Shown: positions 48,900 to 58,752, counted from the first letter of the stretch. The stretch: 64,000 nucleotides of DNA from an uncultured Chloroflexales bacterium (GCA_937967405.1 CALCJV010000029.1:1-64000); one strand, 5' to 3'. Notes: generated from the sequence alone by a model not told the origin. Program-made: numbers and translations.

Positions 48900-50729
48900 G
48901 TGCCAATGACACACCGCGAACAAATATTTACATGGGAGTGGGAACTTGAGTCGGAGCCGGAACAGATTTGGCCCCTCATCAGTGATGCCAATCGCTTCAA
49001 CCGTGATATTGGCTTCCCCGATATTGAGGAGCTAGAGATCACTGCCGATGGGCATAAGCTGTATCGCTACCGCACCGATACGCCCGGCATGCAGATTGTG
49101 TGGGAAGAGGAGACGTATGAGTGGATTGAGCCATTCTATCAGCGCAATGTGCATCGCTTTCGCAGCGGCATCTGGGCCTATGGCGAGGCGGTGGTGCAGC
49201 TCACCCCGCGCCTGCCGAGCGGCTCACACTTGATCTATACCTTTCGCATCATCCCTAGCAACCTTTTCGGCTTGGTCTACACACCATTGCAGATGCGGCT
49301 AGTCAATGGAGCCAAGATGGATCAGGTGGTGCGCCGCTATGATCTGATGGCACAGGTGCGCGGCATGCAGCATACCGTCACGGATGCCCAATTTGGGGCG
49401 GGGGGGCAGGAGCGGCTCGCGCAGCTGGGTGAACGCCTGCTGGCGCAGGGACACGCGCCAGACTTGGTTGAACGCCTGATCACCTTCGTGCGGACAGCAA
49501 GTGAGTATGATCTGGTACGTGTGCGTCCCTACAAGCTTGCTGATTTATGGCAGCAGCCGCGCCGCACGGTGCTAGAGCTGTTTCTGCATGCCACCCGCAT
49601 CGGCATGTTCCAGTTGCAGTGGGAGATGCTCTGCCCCATGTGCCGCAACGCCCAAGAACACCGCTCGACGCTGCGTGATGTGACGCAGCAGGGGCACTGC
49701 GATTTCTGTGAGGTGGATTTTACAGTCAACTTCGATCAGTCGGTTGAACTTGTGTTTCGGCTCGATCCGCAGCTTCGCCCCACCCCCGATCAGAAGTTCT
49801 GCACGGGGGGGCCCCAGTTCACCCCGCACATTCTGATGCAGCAGATCATCCAGCCGGGCGCGGAATTTGTGTGGCAGCCGTTGCTCCTAGAGTATGGGCG
49901 GTATCGCTTGCGGAGCTTTCGCAAGCCCGGTGCGCTACTGGTTACGGTGAGTGATGCGGGTGCAACCCAACCCACGCTTGACCTGCCAGATACGGAGTGG
50001 CAATTTGCGCCGCTGGAGCTTGCGCCACAGCCAATCTTCACGCTCCGCAATGTGGGGAGGAGCGTGCAGACGGTGCTGTTTGAGCGTATGGCGTGGAGTG
50101 ATCAGGCGGTGACGGCGGCGGAAGTGACCGCCCTGCAAACCTTCCGCGATCTGTTCAGCAGCGAAGCCTTGCGCCCAGATGAGCAAATTTCAGTTGGGAC
50201 GCTGACGATCATGTTCACCGACCTGCGCCAATCTACGGCTCTCTATCAGGAGATTGGCGATGCGCCAGCGTTTGGCTTGGTGATGCGCCACTTCGATCTC
50301 CTGCGCGAGATTATCCGCGAGGAGGGCGGCGCAATTGTCAAGACGATTGGCGATGCAGTGATGGCGGTATTTCGTGCGCCCGCTGCGGCTCTCCAAGCCG
50401 GCGCACGTATGCAGCACGCCCTCGCGCAGCCCACCGATCCGCAGCAGCGGGTGCTGATGCTGCGGGTGGGCATCCACACGGGAGCGTGTATTGCGGTGAA
50501 CTTGAATGATCGCCTTGACTACTTCGGCTCAACCGTGAACATGGCTGCCCGCTTGACGGGACTTTCGAGCGGCAGCGATTTGGTGATTTCGGGCATGCTC
50601 TACCGCGAGCCGACCGTGCAGGCATGGCTTGCCGCACGTGGTATGCAGGCAGAAGCCTTTACAGCAACGTTGCGTGGCTTCGAGGGGCAGGCATTTCAGC
50701 TTTGGCGGGTGGTTGCGCCTGCATCCTAG
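48900..50729 (+). CDS. SRPBCC-DUF5939-class III cyclase
   Basis: The 609-residue protein has an N-terminal SRPBCC lipid-binding-like domain (about 5-150, WELESEPEQIWPLISDANRFNRDIG), then a DUF5939-like region with two Cys pairs (CPMC near 240, CDFC near 262), a beta-rich section, and a C-terminal class III cyclase domain (about 420-600) with aspartates in TIMFTDLRQST and TIGDAVMAVF. The gene at 17628 has the same C-terminal two-thirds without the SRPBCC domain. A GTG at 48900 has AAAGGA five bases upstream; an ATG at 48906 is also possible. A hydrophobic ligand may control cyclic nucleotide synthesis. Confidence 0.88.
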   Translation: MPMTHREQIFTWEWELESEPEQIWPLISDANRFNRDIGFPDIEELEITADGHKLYRYRTDTPGMQIVWEEETYEWIEPFYQRNVHRFRSGIWAYGEAVVQLTPRLPSGSHLIYTFRIIPSNLFGLVYTPLQMRLVNGAKMDQVVRRYDLMAQVRGMQHTVTDAQFGAGGQERLAQLGERLLAQGHAPDLVERLITFVRTASEYDLVRVRPYKLADLWQQPRRTVLELFLHATRIGMFQLQWEMLCPMCRNAQEHRSTLRDVTQQGHCDFCEVDFTVNFDQSVELVFRLDPQLRPTPDQKFCTGGPQFTPHILMQQIIQPGAEFVWQPLLLEYGRYRLRSFRKPGALLVTVSDAGATQPTLDLPDTEWQFAPLELAPQPIFTLRNVGRSVQTVLFERMAWSDQAVTAAEVTALQTFRDLFSSEALRPDEQISVGTLTIMFTDLRQSTALYQEIGDAPAFGLVMRHFDLLREIIREEGGAIVKTIGDAVMAVFRAPAAALQAGARMQHALAQPTDPQQRVLMLRVGIHTGACIAVNLNDRLDYFGSTVNMAARLTGLSSGSDLVISGMLYREPTVQAWLAARGMQAEAFTATLRGFEGQAFQLWRVVAPAS

Positions 50730-50761
50730 CTCCGCTGGCGCAGGTGTAGCCCCCGTTGCTT

Positions 50762-51592
50762 TCACGGCTGCACCTGCACCACTACGGGCATACCCACGCC
50801 GATCTGGTAGGTGTGGCTGGCATTTCCTGCCCGGATCGCCACTTCTAGCGTATCGTCACTGCCAATGACGGCTACCCCACAGCCGATGGGTACATCGGCG
50901 TAGGTGTGCTGGATCGGCAGGTGCAGGGGCGGATCGCCTATCGTGACCCGTAGCGTGTCTCGTGCCCCAAGCTGATCGAGCATGCGGGCCGGAATGTTGC
51001 TGATGCAGTTGCCGAAGTGATCTACCGCAATGATTGTGCCCGTGATTGCCGTAGCTGTGCAGGTAGGTGGAGGCAGATCGAGGTGGTGGGGAGCCGCCAA
51101 CGGTTCGCCGAGCACCGCTAAATCTACACCATTGGCGAGGTGCGCGGCAACAGGCGCAAACAGATCGCGCCCGTGAAAGGTTGCGCTGAGGCGCGGCCGC
51201 CAGAAGGCTGGCACATTAAGCTGCACGCCGCGCACCGCTCCAAGACTTTGCCCGTGCTGCCACACTGAACCGAATAGCCCATTGTCGGGGCCAACGAAGC
51301 GGCCTTGCGCCGTTTCCAGTGCAATTGGTCGGCGCGTGGTGCTGCCCACCTCTGGGTCGACAACAACAAGGTGAATCGTAGTGGGGGGGAAGTAGGGCAC
51401 GGCTTGGGCGAGAACCCGCACGGCGGCGTGGATCTGTTGGGGGGCGATGCTGTGGGTTATATCTACGAGCTGGACGTGCGGGCAGATGCTCAGGATCACG
51501 CCTTTCATTACCCCGACATAACTATCGTGCAAGCCGAAGTCGGTCGTTAAGGTGATGATCGGCGGGGGGACGTAGCGGCGCGTAGGCGGCAT
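50762..51592 (-). CDS. SAM hydroxide adenosyltransferase (DUF62)
   Basis: Members of this family hydrolyse S-adenosylmethionine to adenosine and methionine with water as nucleophile, and are related to fluorinase and chlorinase. The 276-residue product has the N-terminal TLTTDFGLHDSYVGVMKG (about 14-31), DITHSI, VVVDPEVGS (about 76-84) and GPDNGLF, and the C-terminal domain with DHFGNCISNI. The loop that lets fluorinase bind fluoride is absent. The start overlaps the SecF stop (TGATG), so it is the last gene of the SecD-SecF operon. The link to protein export is unexplained. Confidence 0.9.
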   Translation of the reverse strand: MPPTRRYVPPPIITLTTDFGLHDSYVGVMKGVILSICPHVQLVDITHSIAPQQIHAAVRVLAQAVPYFPPTTIHLVVVDPEVGSTTRRPIALETAQGRFVGPDNGLFGSVWQHGQSLGAVRGVQLNVPAFWRPRLSATFHGRDLFAPVAAHLANGVDLAVLGEPLAAPHHLDLPPPTCTATAITGTIIAVDHFGNCISNIPARMLDQLGARDTLRVTIGDPPLHLPIQHTYADVPIGCGVAVIGSDDTLEVAIRAGNASHTYQIGVGMPVVVQVQP

Positions 51593-52617
51593 CAGCTTCC
51601 TACGGCAGAGGGCGTGGTTGGCTCAGTTGGCTCGGTGGGCGTGCTGCTCGTTGGGCGGCCTTTGAACCACCACTGCCACTCACGGTTTTCCCAAACGACG
51701 AGCAGTTGCGCGGCGGTGAAGATCGAGGAGTACGTCCCCGCAATCAAGCCAATCATCAGGATAATCACAAAGTTCTGGATCGTTGGCCCGCCAAAGAGCA
51801 ACAGTGCAACGAGCGTAAAGAGCGTGGTCAGTTGGGTATTGATCGAGCGGGGCAAGGTCTGCACAAGGCTCAGGTTGACGATCTGCTCGAAGGTCTCACC
51901 GGGTCTCCGCACCAATAGGTTTTCGCGGATACGGTCAAACACGACAATCGTATCATGCACCGAGAAGCTCAAGATCGTGAGCATTGCCGTGAGGAACAGG
52001 GCATCCACCTCTAGCCCAAAGAACGTGCCCATGAATGCAGCAATGCCGATGATCAGGATGACATCGTGCAGCATGGCGATGATCGCGCAGATGCCGTAGC
52101 GCACTGGATGCGGGGCCAGCCGGAACGCCCATGTGAGGTAGAGCAGGATCGCTATCGTGGCGGCGAGCACGGCCAGTACGGCACTGCGGGTTGCCTGTTG
52201 GCTAATAGTTGCCCCCACGGAGGTGATTTGTTCACGCTGCACCGTGCCAAACTCAGCGGAGAGATTAGCAATCACGCGCTCTGGGTCACTTTGGATATTA
52301 GCCAACTCAGCGGTACGGACAATCACATTCGTACCGGGTCGCTCGCCCTGCTGATCACTGATCTGCACTTGGGCATTGGCGAAGCCACTCTCCGCAAAAA
52401 CTTGGGCAATCTCGGTGCTATTGAGCTGATCGGGGGTGCGCTCCGTGAATTGCAAATCCCAGAGCGTGCCACCACTGAAGTCAATACCGAGCTGTAGCCC
52501 TAGCTTCGGCTGCCCAGTGGTGATCAGTGGGTGCAGCAGGAGGAAGTACAAGCCCGGCAAAATGAAGATGCCCGATAGCAGGAACCACCAATACCGCCAC
52601 TGAACTAATTTATCCAT
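51592..52617 (-). CDS. secF: Protein export membrane protein SecF
   Basis: SecF forms, with SecD, the proton-driven part of the Sec translocon that pulls proteins out of the membrane pore. The 341-residue protein has six transmembrane helices, the N-terminal GIDFSGGTLWDLQF, a periplasmic domain, and the fourth-helix region with FSVHDTIVVFDRIREN. A Thr/Pro-rich tail closes the chain. It begins 31 bases after the SecD stop and overlaps the DUF62 gene by one base pair group (TGATG). Confidence 0.96.
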   Translation of the reverse strand: MDKLVQWRYWWFLLSGIFILPGLYFLLLHPLITTGQPKLGLQLGIDFSGGTLWDLQFTERTPDQLNSTEIAQVFAESGFANAQVQISDQQGERPGTNVIVRTAELANIQSDPERVIANLSAEFGTVQREQITSVGATISQQATRSAVLAVLAATIAILLYLTWAFRLAPHPVRYGICAIIAMLHDVILIIGIAAFMGTFFGLEVDALFLTAMLTILSFSVHDTIVVFDRIRENLLVRRPGETFEQIVNLSLVQTLPRSINTQLTTLFTLVALLLFGGPTIQNFVIILMIGLIAGTYSSIFTAAQLLVVWENREWQWWFKGRPTSSTPTEPTEPTTPSAVGS

Positions 52618-52647
52618 TATCGTCTCCTACTTTTGAGCATGCGGCTG

Positions 52648-54081
52648 TTAGACGCGGGCTTCGGCGGCTTGTCGCGCTTCAAGATCACGTTGACTCACTT
52701 CAAAGAACCAGAGATTGTGGGCAAGCGGTGTAGCGACCGTGAGGCGGAGGAAGGTGCGGGTAATCACGACAGAGGTGAACAGGCTGATCACGATGCCTAA
52801 GCCCAAGTTGAGCGCAAACCCTTTGATGATACTCACGCCGAAGCTGTTGCCAAACATCCAGAGGATGGTGCAGGTAATCAGTGTCGAGACGCTTGAGTCA
52901 CGGATTGCCGACCACGATTCGCGCACGCCCTCATCAATCGCAAGGCGCAACGATTTGCCGCGCCGCAACTCTTCCTTGAGGCGCGAGAAGATCAGCACGT
53001 TGGCATCTACGGCTAGCCCAATCGAGAGGATGAAGCCAGCAATGCCCGGCAGGGTCAAGGTGATCGGAATGAGTTGGTAGAGGGCGAAGGTCAGCGAGGT
53101 GTAGATCATCAACGCCAGCACGGCCAGCACGCCCGGCAAGCGGTAGTAGACGATCATAAACAGGGCCACAAAGCCTAGCCCGATTATCCCCGCGATGAGG
53201 CTTGCTTCAACGGATGCCTGCCCCAATGTCGCCGAGATCGTGCGACTCAGCTCAACCTGCAATGCCACTGGTAATGCGCCATACTTGAGCTGATTGAAGA
53301 TGCGGTCACGGTCTTCGGGGGTGTTGGTGGTAATGATGCCGCTCCCGTCGGTGAGCGGGGACTGGATTACAGGGCAGCTAATGACGCGATGATCGAGCAC
53401 AATACACATCGGCTTGCCCACATTGTTAGTTGTGAAGGTGGCCAGTTGGCGCGAAGATTCGCCGCGAAAGGCGAACGCGACAGCAGGCTGGTTGAGGCCA
53501 GTGGCACTTTGGCCAAAGGCAGGCTGAACCTGATTGGTATCCAGATCAGCACCGCGAGTAATGCTGGGGAAGATGGTGGGCGGGATCAGCGGCTGCCCGA
53601 AGGCGTTGGTGGCGGTGAGGTTGGTTGTGTCGGTAATGCCCGCCGAGAGCAGCACCGATTCAGGAATATCGGGCGCGTTGCTTGTCCGCACTAGTTGTCC
53701 ATCGGGGAAGAACTGCCCCTGTGGATCAATGAACTCAAGCTGGCCCGTGCCGCGCAGGGTTTCAATCGCTTGTTCTGGATCGGCAACACCGGGTAGCTCA
53801 ACCGCAATGCGCTCATTGCCAAGCTGCTGCACGACGGTTTCACCAACACCAAGCGCATTGACGCGGCGTTCGATCACGCCTGCGGCCGTGGCCATTTCTT
53901 CAAAGGTGACATTCTCATTTTCGGCCCGCAGCAGGACTTGGATCCCGCCTTGCAGGTCAAGCCCCAAACGCGGCGACACGTCGCGCCCTAGAAAGATGTA
54001 ATTGGGCGCAAAGTTGATCCACAGCGATACAGCTGTGAGCAGGATGATAAACAGTAACGAATACAGTTCTCGGTTCCGCAC
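52648..54081 (-). CDS. secD: Protein export membrane protein SecD
   Basis: The 477-residue SecD has the N-terminal helix, the LGLDLQGGIQVLLRAE motif, a large periplasmic region (P1, about 60-270) and five more helices including GIAGFILSIGLAVDANVLIFSRLKEELRRG with the conserved Asp. It is at the short end for SecD, as in other Chloroflexota and Gram-positive relatives. It is the first gene of the SecD-SecF-DUF62 operon. Confidence 0.96.
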   Translation of the reverse strand: MRNRELYSLLFIILLTAVSLWINFAPNYIFLGRDVSPRLGLDLQGGIQVLLRAENENVTFEEMATAAGVIERRVNALGVGETVVQQLGNERIAVELPGVADPEQAIETLRGTGQLEFIDPQGQFFPDGQLVRTSNAPDIPESVLLSAGITDTTNLTATNAFGQPLIPPTIFPSITRGADLDTNQVQPAFGQSATGLNQPAVAFAFRGESSRQLATFTTNNVGKPMCIVLDHRVISCPVIQSPLTDGSGIITTNTPEDRDRIFNQLKYGALPVALQVELSRTISATLGQASVEASLIAGIIGLGFVALFMIVYYRLPGVLAVLALMIYTSLTFALYQLIPITLTLPGIAGFILSIGLAVDANVLIFSRLKEELRRGKSLRLAIDEGVRESWSAIRDSSVSTLITCTILWMFGNSFGVSIIKGFALNLGLGIVISLFTSVVITRTFLRLTVATPLAHNLWFFEVSQRDLEARQAAEARV

Positions 54082-54236
54082 AGTGGCGCACCGCTCCTTT
54101 CTCCGCCATCTTCACTATGGCCACGTAGTTGTAAGTTGGTTTCCATGCAAGTTGAAACAGAGCCGAAACGGCCCTGCTGCCCTTGAAAATTCTCTGCTTG
54201 TAGATTGTACCACAGGATAGCGCAGTAGGGTACGGC

Positions 54237-54989
54237 TTATTGCCCACTCGTTGCGAGTGCCGCCTGAATTGCGGCTTCAAGTTGGGTGGCACTCACCTGC
54301 TGCCCATTGACAACGAAGGTCGGAGTGGCGGGGATACCAGCGGCTTGCGCGGCTTGGTAGGCTCCGGCCACATGGGCGCGGAACTCACCGGTGCCAAGAC
54401 AGCCCCTAAACGCCGTCTGATCCAGCCCCAGCCCCCCCGCAAGGCGGGTGAAGTAATTGCGTGCGCCATCATTGCTCAGCTGCGACCATTCCGGTTGGGT
54501 ACGGAAAATCTGGTCGTGCATCTGCCAAAACTGCCCCTGTGCGCTGGCACAGTAGGCTGCTTCGGATGCGACCGGCGCATTGGGGTGCATCGGCAGCGGG
54601 AAATCATGAAAGATCATCTGCACCTTCCCCGTCTCAACAAACTCACGGTCAATCCGCTTGGAGACGGTGCTGGTCGCAAAATTGGCGCAGGCGGGGCACT
54701 GATAGTCAGCATATTCAATCACGGTCACAGGGGCTTCAGGCACGCCCTTGTAGAAGAACCCCTTGTCAGTCTGGCCAACGTTAAACGCAATCTCGATTGG
54801 CTCAATGGGTACGGTAGCGGCAGGCTCATTGCCGCGCCCACCCAATATCGCAAACGTGACAGTTATGCCAATGATGGCTACGACGGCTAGCACAATGTAA
54901 AGGATTCGGGCTGAATGCTGTGGTTGGGCAACTTGGACTTTGCGTCCACGACGCGGTGCGGTACTCATAATCGGTTCATGCTCCATCAT
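54237..54989 (-). CDS. Membrane-anchored DsbA-family thiol oxidoreductase
   Basis: This 250-residue protein has a cytoplasmic basic N-terminus, one transmembrane helix (about 29-50), and an extracellular thioredoxin fold with the active-site CPAC in EYADYQCPACANF (about 98-110). The cis-Pro loop is in GIPATPTFVVNG. It likely forms or isomerises disulfides in exported proteins, which fits its place next to SecD/SecF, though it is separated from SecD by 155 bases. The start could be the ATG at 54968. Confidence 0.9.
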   Translation of the reverse strand: MMEHEPIMSTAPRRGRKVQVAQPQHSARILYIVLAVVAIIGITVTFAILGGRGNEPAATVPIEPIEIAFNVGQTDKGFFYKGVPEAPVTVIEYADYQCPACANFATSTVSKRIDREFVETGKVQMIFHDFPLPMHPNAPVASEAAYCASAQGQFWQMHDQIFRTQPEWSQLSNDGARNYFTRLAGGLGLDQTAFRGCLGTGEFRAHVAGAYQAAQAAGIPATPTFVVNGQQVSATQLEAAIQAALATSGQ

Positions 54990-55321
54990 TGGGTGGGATC
55001 CTGCGTGTTGCTGGAAGCCCTGTTTTCAGCGTGTAAGTTTGGCAATCGGTGTACAATAAGGATAGTTTTGGGTTGCTCCCCCACACAACCATCCGCAAGC
55101 TGTGAAGGGAACGGGCCAATATCGGGTATTATAGCGATGGACATACGAAGCGTCAACCGTTCGGATTGCCCGGCATAACCTATGCTAACGCTTACGGAGC
55201 GTGTATCCGTAGCCTGAGCAGGTTGCCTAAAACGGCAATGCTCATAGCTTCTTCATTCTTTGGAAGTGCCCTGAGAGAAACCGCAGCCAGCGTGCTGTTG
55301 ATAGTGTGAAGGACATGTCCT
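54990..55321. other. Divergent intergenic region
   Basis: The 332-base gap between the DsbA-like gene (minus) and recJ (plus) has weak promoter-like elements only: TATCCT with TTGTGT 18 bases away on the minus strand (about 55060-55090) and TACAAT on the plus strand (55052-55057). No gene or strong hairpin is seen. Confidence 0.5.
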
Positions 55322-57145
55322 ATGACCACCCGCCGCCGCCCGCGCTCAGCCCGCGACAAGCAATGGCAGCTTCGCCCAGCCGCCGCGCTTGGGCCGGATG
55401 CAACCCTTGCATTGGCAGAGGTGCTCGATCAGCACCCCGAAGCCCTGCACAATCCGGCTGCGCTTGATCTGCTGGCTACCTTAGTGGCCCAACGTGACCT
55501 AACTACCCCAGCGGCAATCAAGGCCTTTTTCACGGCGACTTATCCGCATGGGCTACACGATCCCTACTTGATGCTCGGCATGCAAGCCGCTGCCGAGCGC
55601 ATTGCAGCGGCGATAGCGCACGGTGAGCCGATGGCTGTTTACGGCGATTTCGATGTGGATGGGGTGACGGCGGTGACGTTACTGATGCAGGCGATTACGG
55701 CACTGGGGGGCACGATCCAGCCCTACATCCCCCACCGCGAGCGTGAAGGCTACGGGCTGAATATGGCTGCGATTGATGATCTCTTGGCCCAGCATGTCAC
55801 GCTGCTGATCACGGTAGACTGTGGCATCACCAATGCAGCCGAAGTGGCCTATGCCCAACAGCATGGGCTAGCGGTGATTGTCACCGATCACCACACGCCG
55901 CCGCCCGATCTGCCGCCTGCGTTAGCGGTAGTCAATCCGAAGCAGCCCGGCTGTACCTACCCGTTTAAGCAACTGGTCGGGGTAGGCATTGCTTTCAAGT
56001 TGGTGCAAGCCTTGGTGCAGCACTGCCGCCTGCGCCCGCGCAACGGTATGCGCCTGCAAGATGTGTTAGATGTCGTCGCCCTCGGTACAGTTGCCGATCT
56101 GGGCCCTCTACAGGGCGAGAATCGGCTGTTGGTGCAGCATGGGTTGAGCATGCTGCATACCTCGCAACGGCCGGGCTTGCAAGCCCTGATCCGCAAAGCT
56201 GGCTTGCAGCAGCACCAGATCACCGCTAGCGACATCGGCTTTCTGCTAGGCCCACGCATCAATGCCGCCGGACGCTTGGATGATGCGATCCGCGCCTATG
56301 AGCTGCTGCTGGCAGATGATCTGGCCACTGCCGAACGGCTCGCGGATGAACTGAATGTTGCCAACCGCGAACGCCAGAAGCTCACGAGTAGCGTCTTTGC
56401 GGCGGCAGCAGAAGCGTTTCAGGTGGAACTGGACACATGCGAAGCGGCCGATCAGCTGCCGCCACGGATCATCGTGCTGGACGATGCGGCGTATCCGAGC
56501 GGCGTGGTTGGCTTGGTCGCAGCGCGGCTCGTCGAACGCTTTGCCCGCCCAGTGGTGCTGATTGCCCGCGGCACGGAGCATTCACGCGGCTCAGCTCGCT
56601 CGATAACAGGAGTGAATATCCACGCCTTGCTAACCCATGTGCAAGACCTGTTCGTGCGCTTTGGGGGCCACTCACAGGCGGCTGGCTTCACACTCCTCAC
56701 GGACGATCTGCCGGAACTGCACACCCGCCTGCGGGCACTGGCGGCCGAACACATCACCGAGGCCATGCTCGTGCCGCTGCTGCACACCGATGCCGAAGTG
56801 CCCTTGAGCGTGCTCTCGTATGACCTATTGCGCGTCCTAACCTTGCTCGAACCCTTTGGCCAAGCCAATCCGCAACCGGTGCTGGTTAGTCGGGCAGTGC
56901 TTGCCCACGACGTGCAGGCCATCGGCACAGAACGCAAGCACCTGCGCCTGAAGCTGGCCGCACGTGCTGATCCGGCAACCCCCGCGCTCGATGCGATGGC
57001 CTTTGGCTTGGGGCATCTGGCGGATGCGCTGCAACGCTACCCCTTGATTGACGTGGCGTATACGCTGGATGAGCGCGTGTGGAATGGGAACCGTTCGTTG
57101 CAGCTCAACCTGAAGGACTTACGCAGTGTGCGGGCAGCCGACTAG
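55322..57145 (+). CDS. recJ: Single-stranded-DNA exonuclease RecJ
   Basis: RecJ degrades single-stranded DNA 5' to 3' in recombination and mismatch repair. The 607-residue protein has the DHH-family motifs: YGDFDVDGVTA (about 101-111), LITVDCGITN (about 162-171), VIVTDHHTP (about 183-191), and later the DHHA1 domain with GSARSITGVNI and FGGHSQAAGFTL. The family's usual Tyr in YGDYDVDG is Phe. The ATG has AAGGA nine bases upstream. It is alone and is followed by the sigma-factor leader. Confidence 0.94.
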   Translation: MTTRRRPRSARDKQWQLRPAAALGPDATLALAEVLDQHPEALHNPAALDLLATLVAQRDLTTPAAIKAFFTATYPHGLHDPYLMLGMQAAAERIAAAIAHGEPMAVYGDFDVDGVTAVTLLMQAITALGGTIQPYIPHREREGYGLNMAAIDDLLAQHVTLLITVDCGITNAAEVAYAQQHGLAVIVTDHHTPPPDLPPALAVVNPKQPGCTYPFKQLVGVGIAFKLVQALVQHCRLRPRNGMRLQDVLDVVALGTVADLGPLQGENRLLVQHGLSMLHTSQRPGLQALIRKAGLQQHQITASDIGFLLGPRINAAGRLDDAIRAYELLLADDLATAERLADELNVANRERQKLTSSVFAAAAEAFQVELDTCEAADQLPPRIIVLDDAAYPSGVVGLVAARLVERFARPVVLIARGTEHSRGSARSITGVNIHALLTHVQDLFVRFGGHSQAAGFTLLTDDLPELHTRLRALAAEHITEAMLVPLLHTDAEVPLSVLSYDLLRVLTLLEPFGQANPQPVLVSRAVLAHDVQAIGTERKHLRLKLAARADPATPALDAMAFGLGHLADALQRYPLIDVAYTLDERVWNGNRSLQLNLKDLRSVRAAD

Positions 57146-57256
57146 CCGTGTGTGAAATTTCGTACAAACTTCCCAATCATGGCATAAACTCATTGCAATG
57201 GGGCGCAGGTTTCGTAAGCATCGGTAAAGCTGCGCGAAAAACCGTGCCAAAAGGGG

Positions 57257-57285
57257 TTGACTTTAACTGTTGTCTAATGTATGAT
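57257..57285 (+). promoter_or_regulatory. Strong promoter upstream of the sigma-factor gene
   Basis: TTGACT (57257-57262) and TATGAT (57280-57285) are exactly 17 bases apart. The expected start is near 57292. Confidence 0.85.
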
Positions 57286-57291
57286 ACCAAC

Positions 57292-57449
57292 AAAGCGTGC
57301 TGAATTTCGTGACCGTGCATGTCGCACAACGTAACAGGCAGTTCTGTGCCATACATACGATTGATGTGGAATATCTTACGCTGTTGTTCTAGCTTAGGCT
57401 AGGTCAAAAGCAGGCAGAGAATCAACCTGAGTCTTGTGCCTGTTTTTTT
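57292..57449 (+). ncRNA. Possible small RNA or attenuator leader, about 158 nt
   Basis: The stretch between the strong promoter and the T-run terminator has no credible open frame. It contains AACAGGCA (57333-57340), which can pair with the TGCCTGTT of the terminator's 3' arm in place of the terminator stem, so two exclusive folds are possible. It does not match any RNA family I can name by eye. Confidence 0.45.
57406..57449 (+). terminator. Intrinsic terminator or attenuator in the sigma-factor leader
   Basis: AAAAGCAGGCA (57406-57416) pairs with TGCCTGTTTTT (57437-57447) with one G-U, around a 20-base loop, and a run of seven T follows (57443-57449). It is the only hairpin in the window with a classic T-run. 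It lies about 160 bases before the sigma-factor start, so it either ends a small RNA of about 150 bases or attenuates the sigma-factor transcript. Confidence 0.8.
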
Positions 57450-57609
57450 CGTGGATAATCAACATCAACGGAGGCCGCGCCGGTTGCCGAGCCGCCGTGA
57501 GCGAATTGCGAAATGTTCACACGTATGACTATCAACCTTTCATAATACGCTCGCCCGCAGGCTACCATGCGCTAGCTTGCGTCACGGACGAAGATAGGAG
57601 TTGGATGTA

Positions 57610-58752
57610 ATGATGGAGCAGTTGCTAGAAATTGCTCGCACTCAGGGTTATCTAACCTACAATGACATCTTTGCGACTTTCCCCCAACCCGAACGACACC
57701 TCGCTGATATTGATCAGCTCTGTGCGGATCTCCAAGCGGAGGGAGTCAGAGTCATTGAACCCCACACCGAACATGTTCAGCCCCACGCTGAAGCCGATGA
57801 AGACGAAGCTGCCGCTGATCTCCCCGAACTTGCCGATATTGCCCTTGATGACCCAGTGCGAATGTATCTCCAGCAGATTGGGCAAGTGCCCCTGCTAACC
57901 GCCGAACAAGAAGTTGAGCTGTCCCGTGCGATGGAACAGGGTGACTTTGCGCGGCGGCAGATGGATGAATTGGGCAGTGAGCTGCCCCGTTGCGACTATC
58001 TCCAGCTTGAAATGATTTGGATGCAAGGCCGCGAAGCTCGCCAACGCCTGATCCAAGCCAACCTCCGCCTCGTTGTCTCGATTGCCAAGAAGTACACCTC
58101 GTATGGCTTGACCATGATGGACTTGGTGCAAGAAGGGAATATCGGCTTGATGCGGGCCGTCGAGAAATTCGACTACACCAAAGGCCATAAGTTCTCGACC
58201 TACGCGACGTGGTGGATTCGTCAAGCGATTACTCGTGCGATTGCTGATCAGAGCCGCACCATCCGGCTGCCCGTGCATATGGGCGAGGCTATCAGCCAAG
58301 TCAAGCGCACTTCGCACAAGCTGCAACAGTCTATGCAGCGTGAGCCAACCCCAGAAGAGATTGCCGATGCGATGGGCATTAGCCCCAATAAAGTGCGCCG
58401 CACCCTCGAAGCCTCGATGCACCCGCTCTCGCTAGAGATGCCGGTTGGTCAAGACGGTGAGGGGCGCATGGGCGACTTTATCGAGGATGACCGCGTGGCC
58501 ACTCCCGCCGAAGCAGCAGCGGCTTCGATGTTGCGTGAGCAGATCGAGGAGGTGCTGCAAAAGCTGCCCGAACGTGAGCGCAAGATTATCCAGCTGCGCT
58601 ATGGGCTAAAGGATGGGCGTTACCGCACCCTTGAAGAAGTCGGCGTGGAGTTTGGGATTACCCGTGAACGCATTCGCCAAATCGAAGCCGTTGCGCTCCG
58701 CAAGTTGCGCCACCCCCATCTAGGCAAGAAGCTGCGTGGCTATCTCGATTAG
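57610..58752 (+). CDS. sigA: RNA polymerase primary sigma factor (RpoD/SigA)
   Basis: The 380-residue protein is a group 1 or 2 sigma-70 factor. Region 1.2 starts with [25 protein letters not shown], region 2 has [71 protein letters not shown], region 3 has [13 protein letters not shown], and region 4 ends [29 protein letters not shown]. The N-terminal region 1.1 is short and acidic. The window's TTGACA/TATAAT-like promoters agree with it. The ATG at 57610 has AGGAG nine bases upstream. Chloroflexota often have several close paralogs, so it may not be the only one. Confidence 0.93.
   Translation: MMEQLLEIARTQGYLTYNDIFATFPQPERHLADIDQLCADLQAEGVRVIEPHTEHVQPHAEADEDEAAADLPELADIALDDPVRMYLQQIGQVPLLTAEQEVELSRAMEQGDFARRQMDELGSELPRCDYLQLEMIWMQGREARQRLIQANLRLVVSIAKKYTSYGLTMMDLVQEGNIGLMRAVEKFDYTKGHKFSTYATWWIRQAITRAIADQSRTIRLPVHMGEAISQVKRTSHKLQQSMQREPTPEEIADAMGISPNKVRRTLEASMHPLSLEMPVGQDGEGRMGDFIEDDRVATPAEAAAASMLREQIEEVLQKLPERERKIIQLRYGLKDGRYRTLEEVGVEFGITRERIRQIEAVALRKLRHPHLGKKLRGYLD

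Larger units (their letters stand above)
57146..57609. other. Long structured leader of the sigma-factor gene
   Basis: This 464-base gap holds a strong promoter (57257-57285), about 150 bases of transcribed leader, an intrinsic terminator (57406-57449), a second candidate -10 (CATAAT, 57541-57546) and AGGAG before the sigma-factor ATG. An alternative pairing element (AACAGGCA, 57333-57340) is complementary to the terminator's 3' arm. Confidence 0.75.

Noticed and set aside
57292-57449. 6S RNA
   Set aside because: The length fits, but the ends do not pair and the central bubble pattern cannot be drawn.
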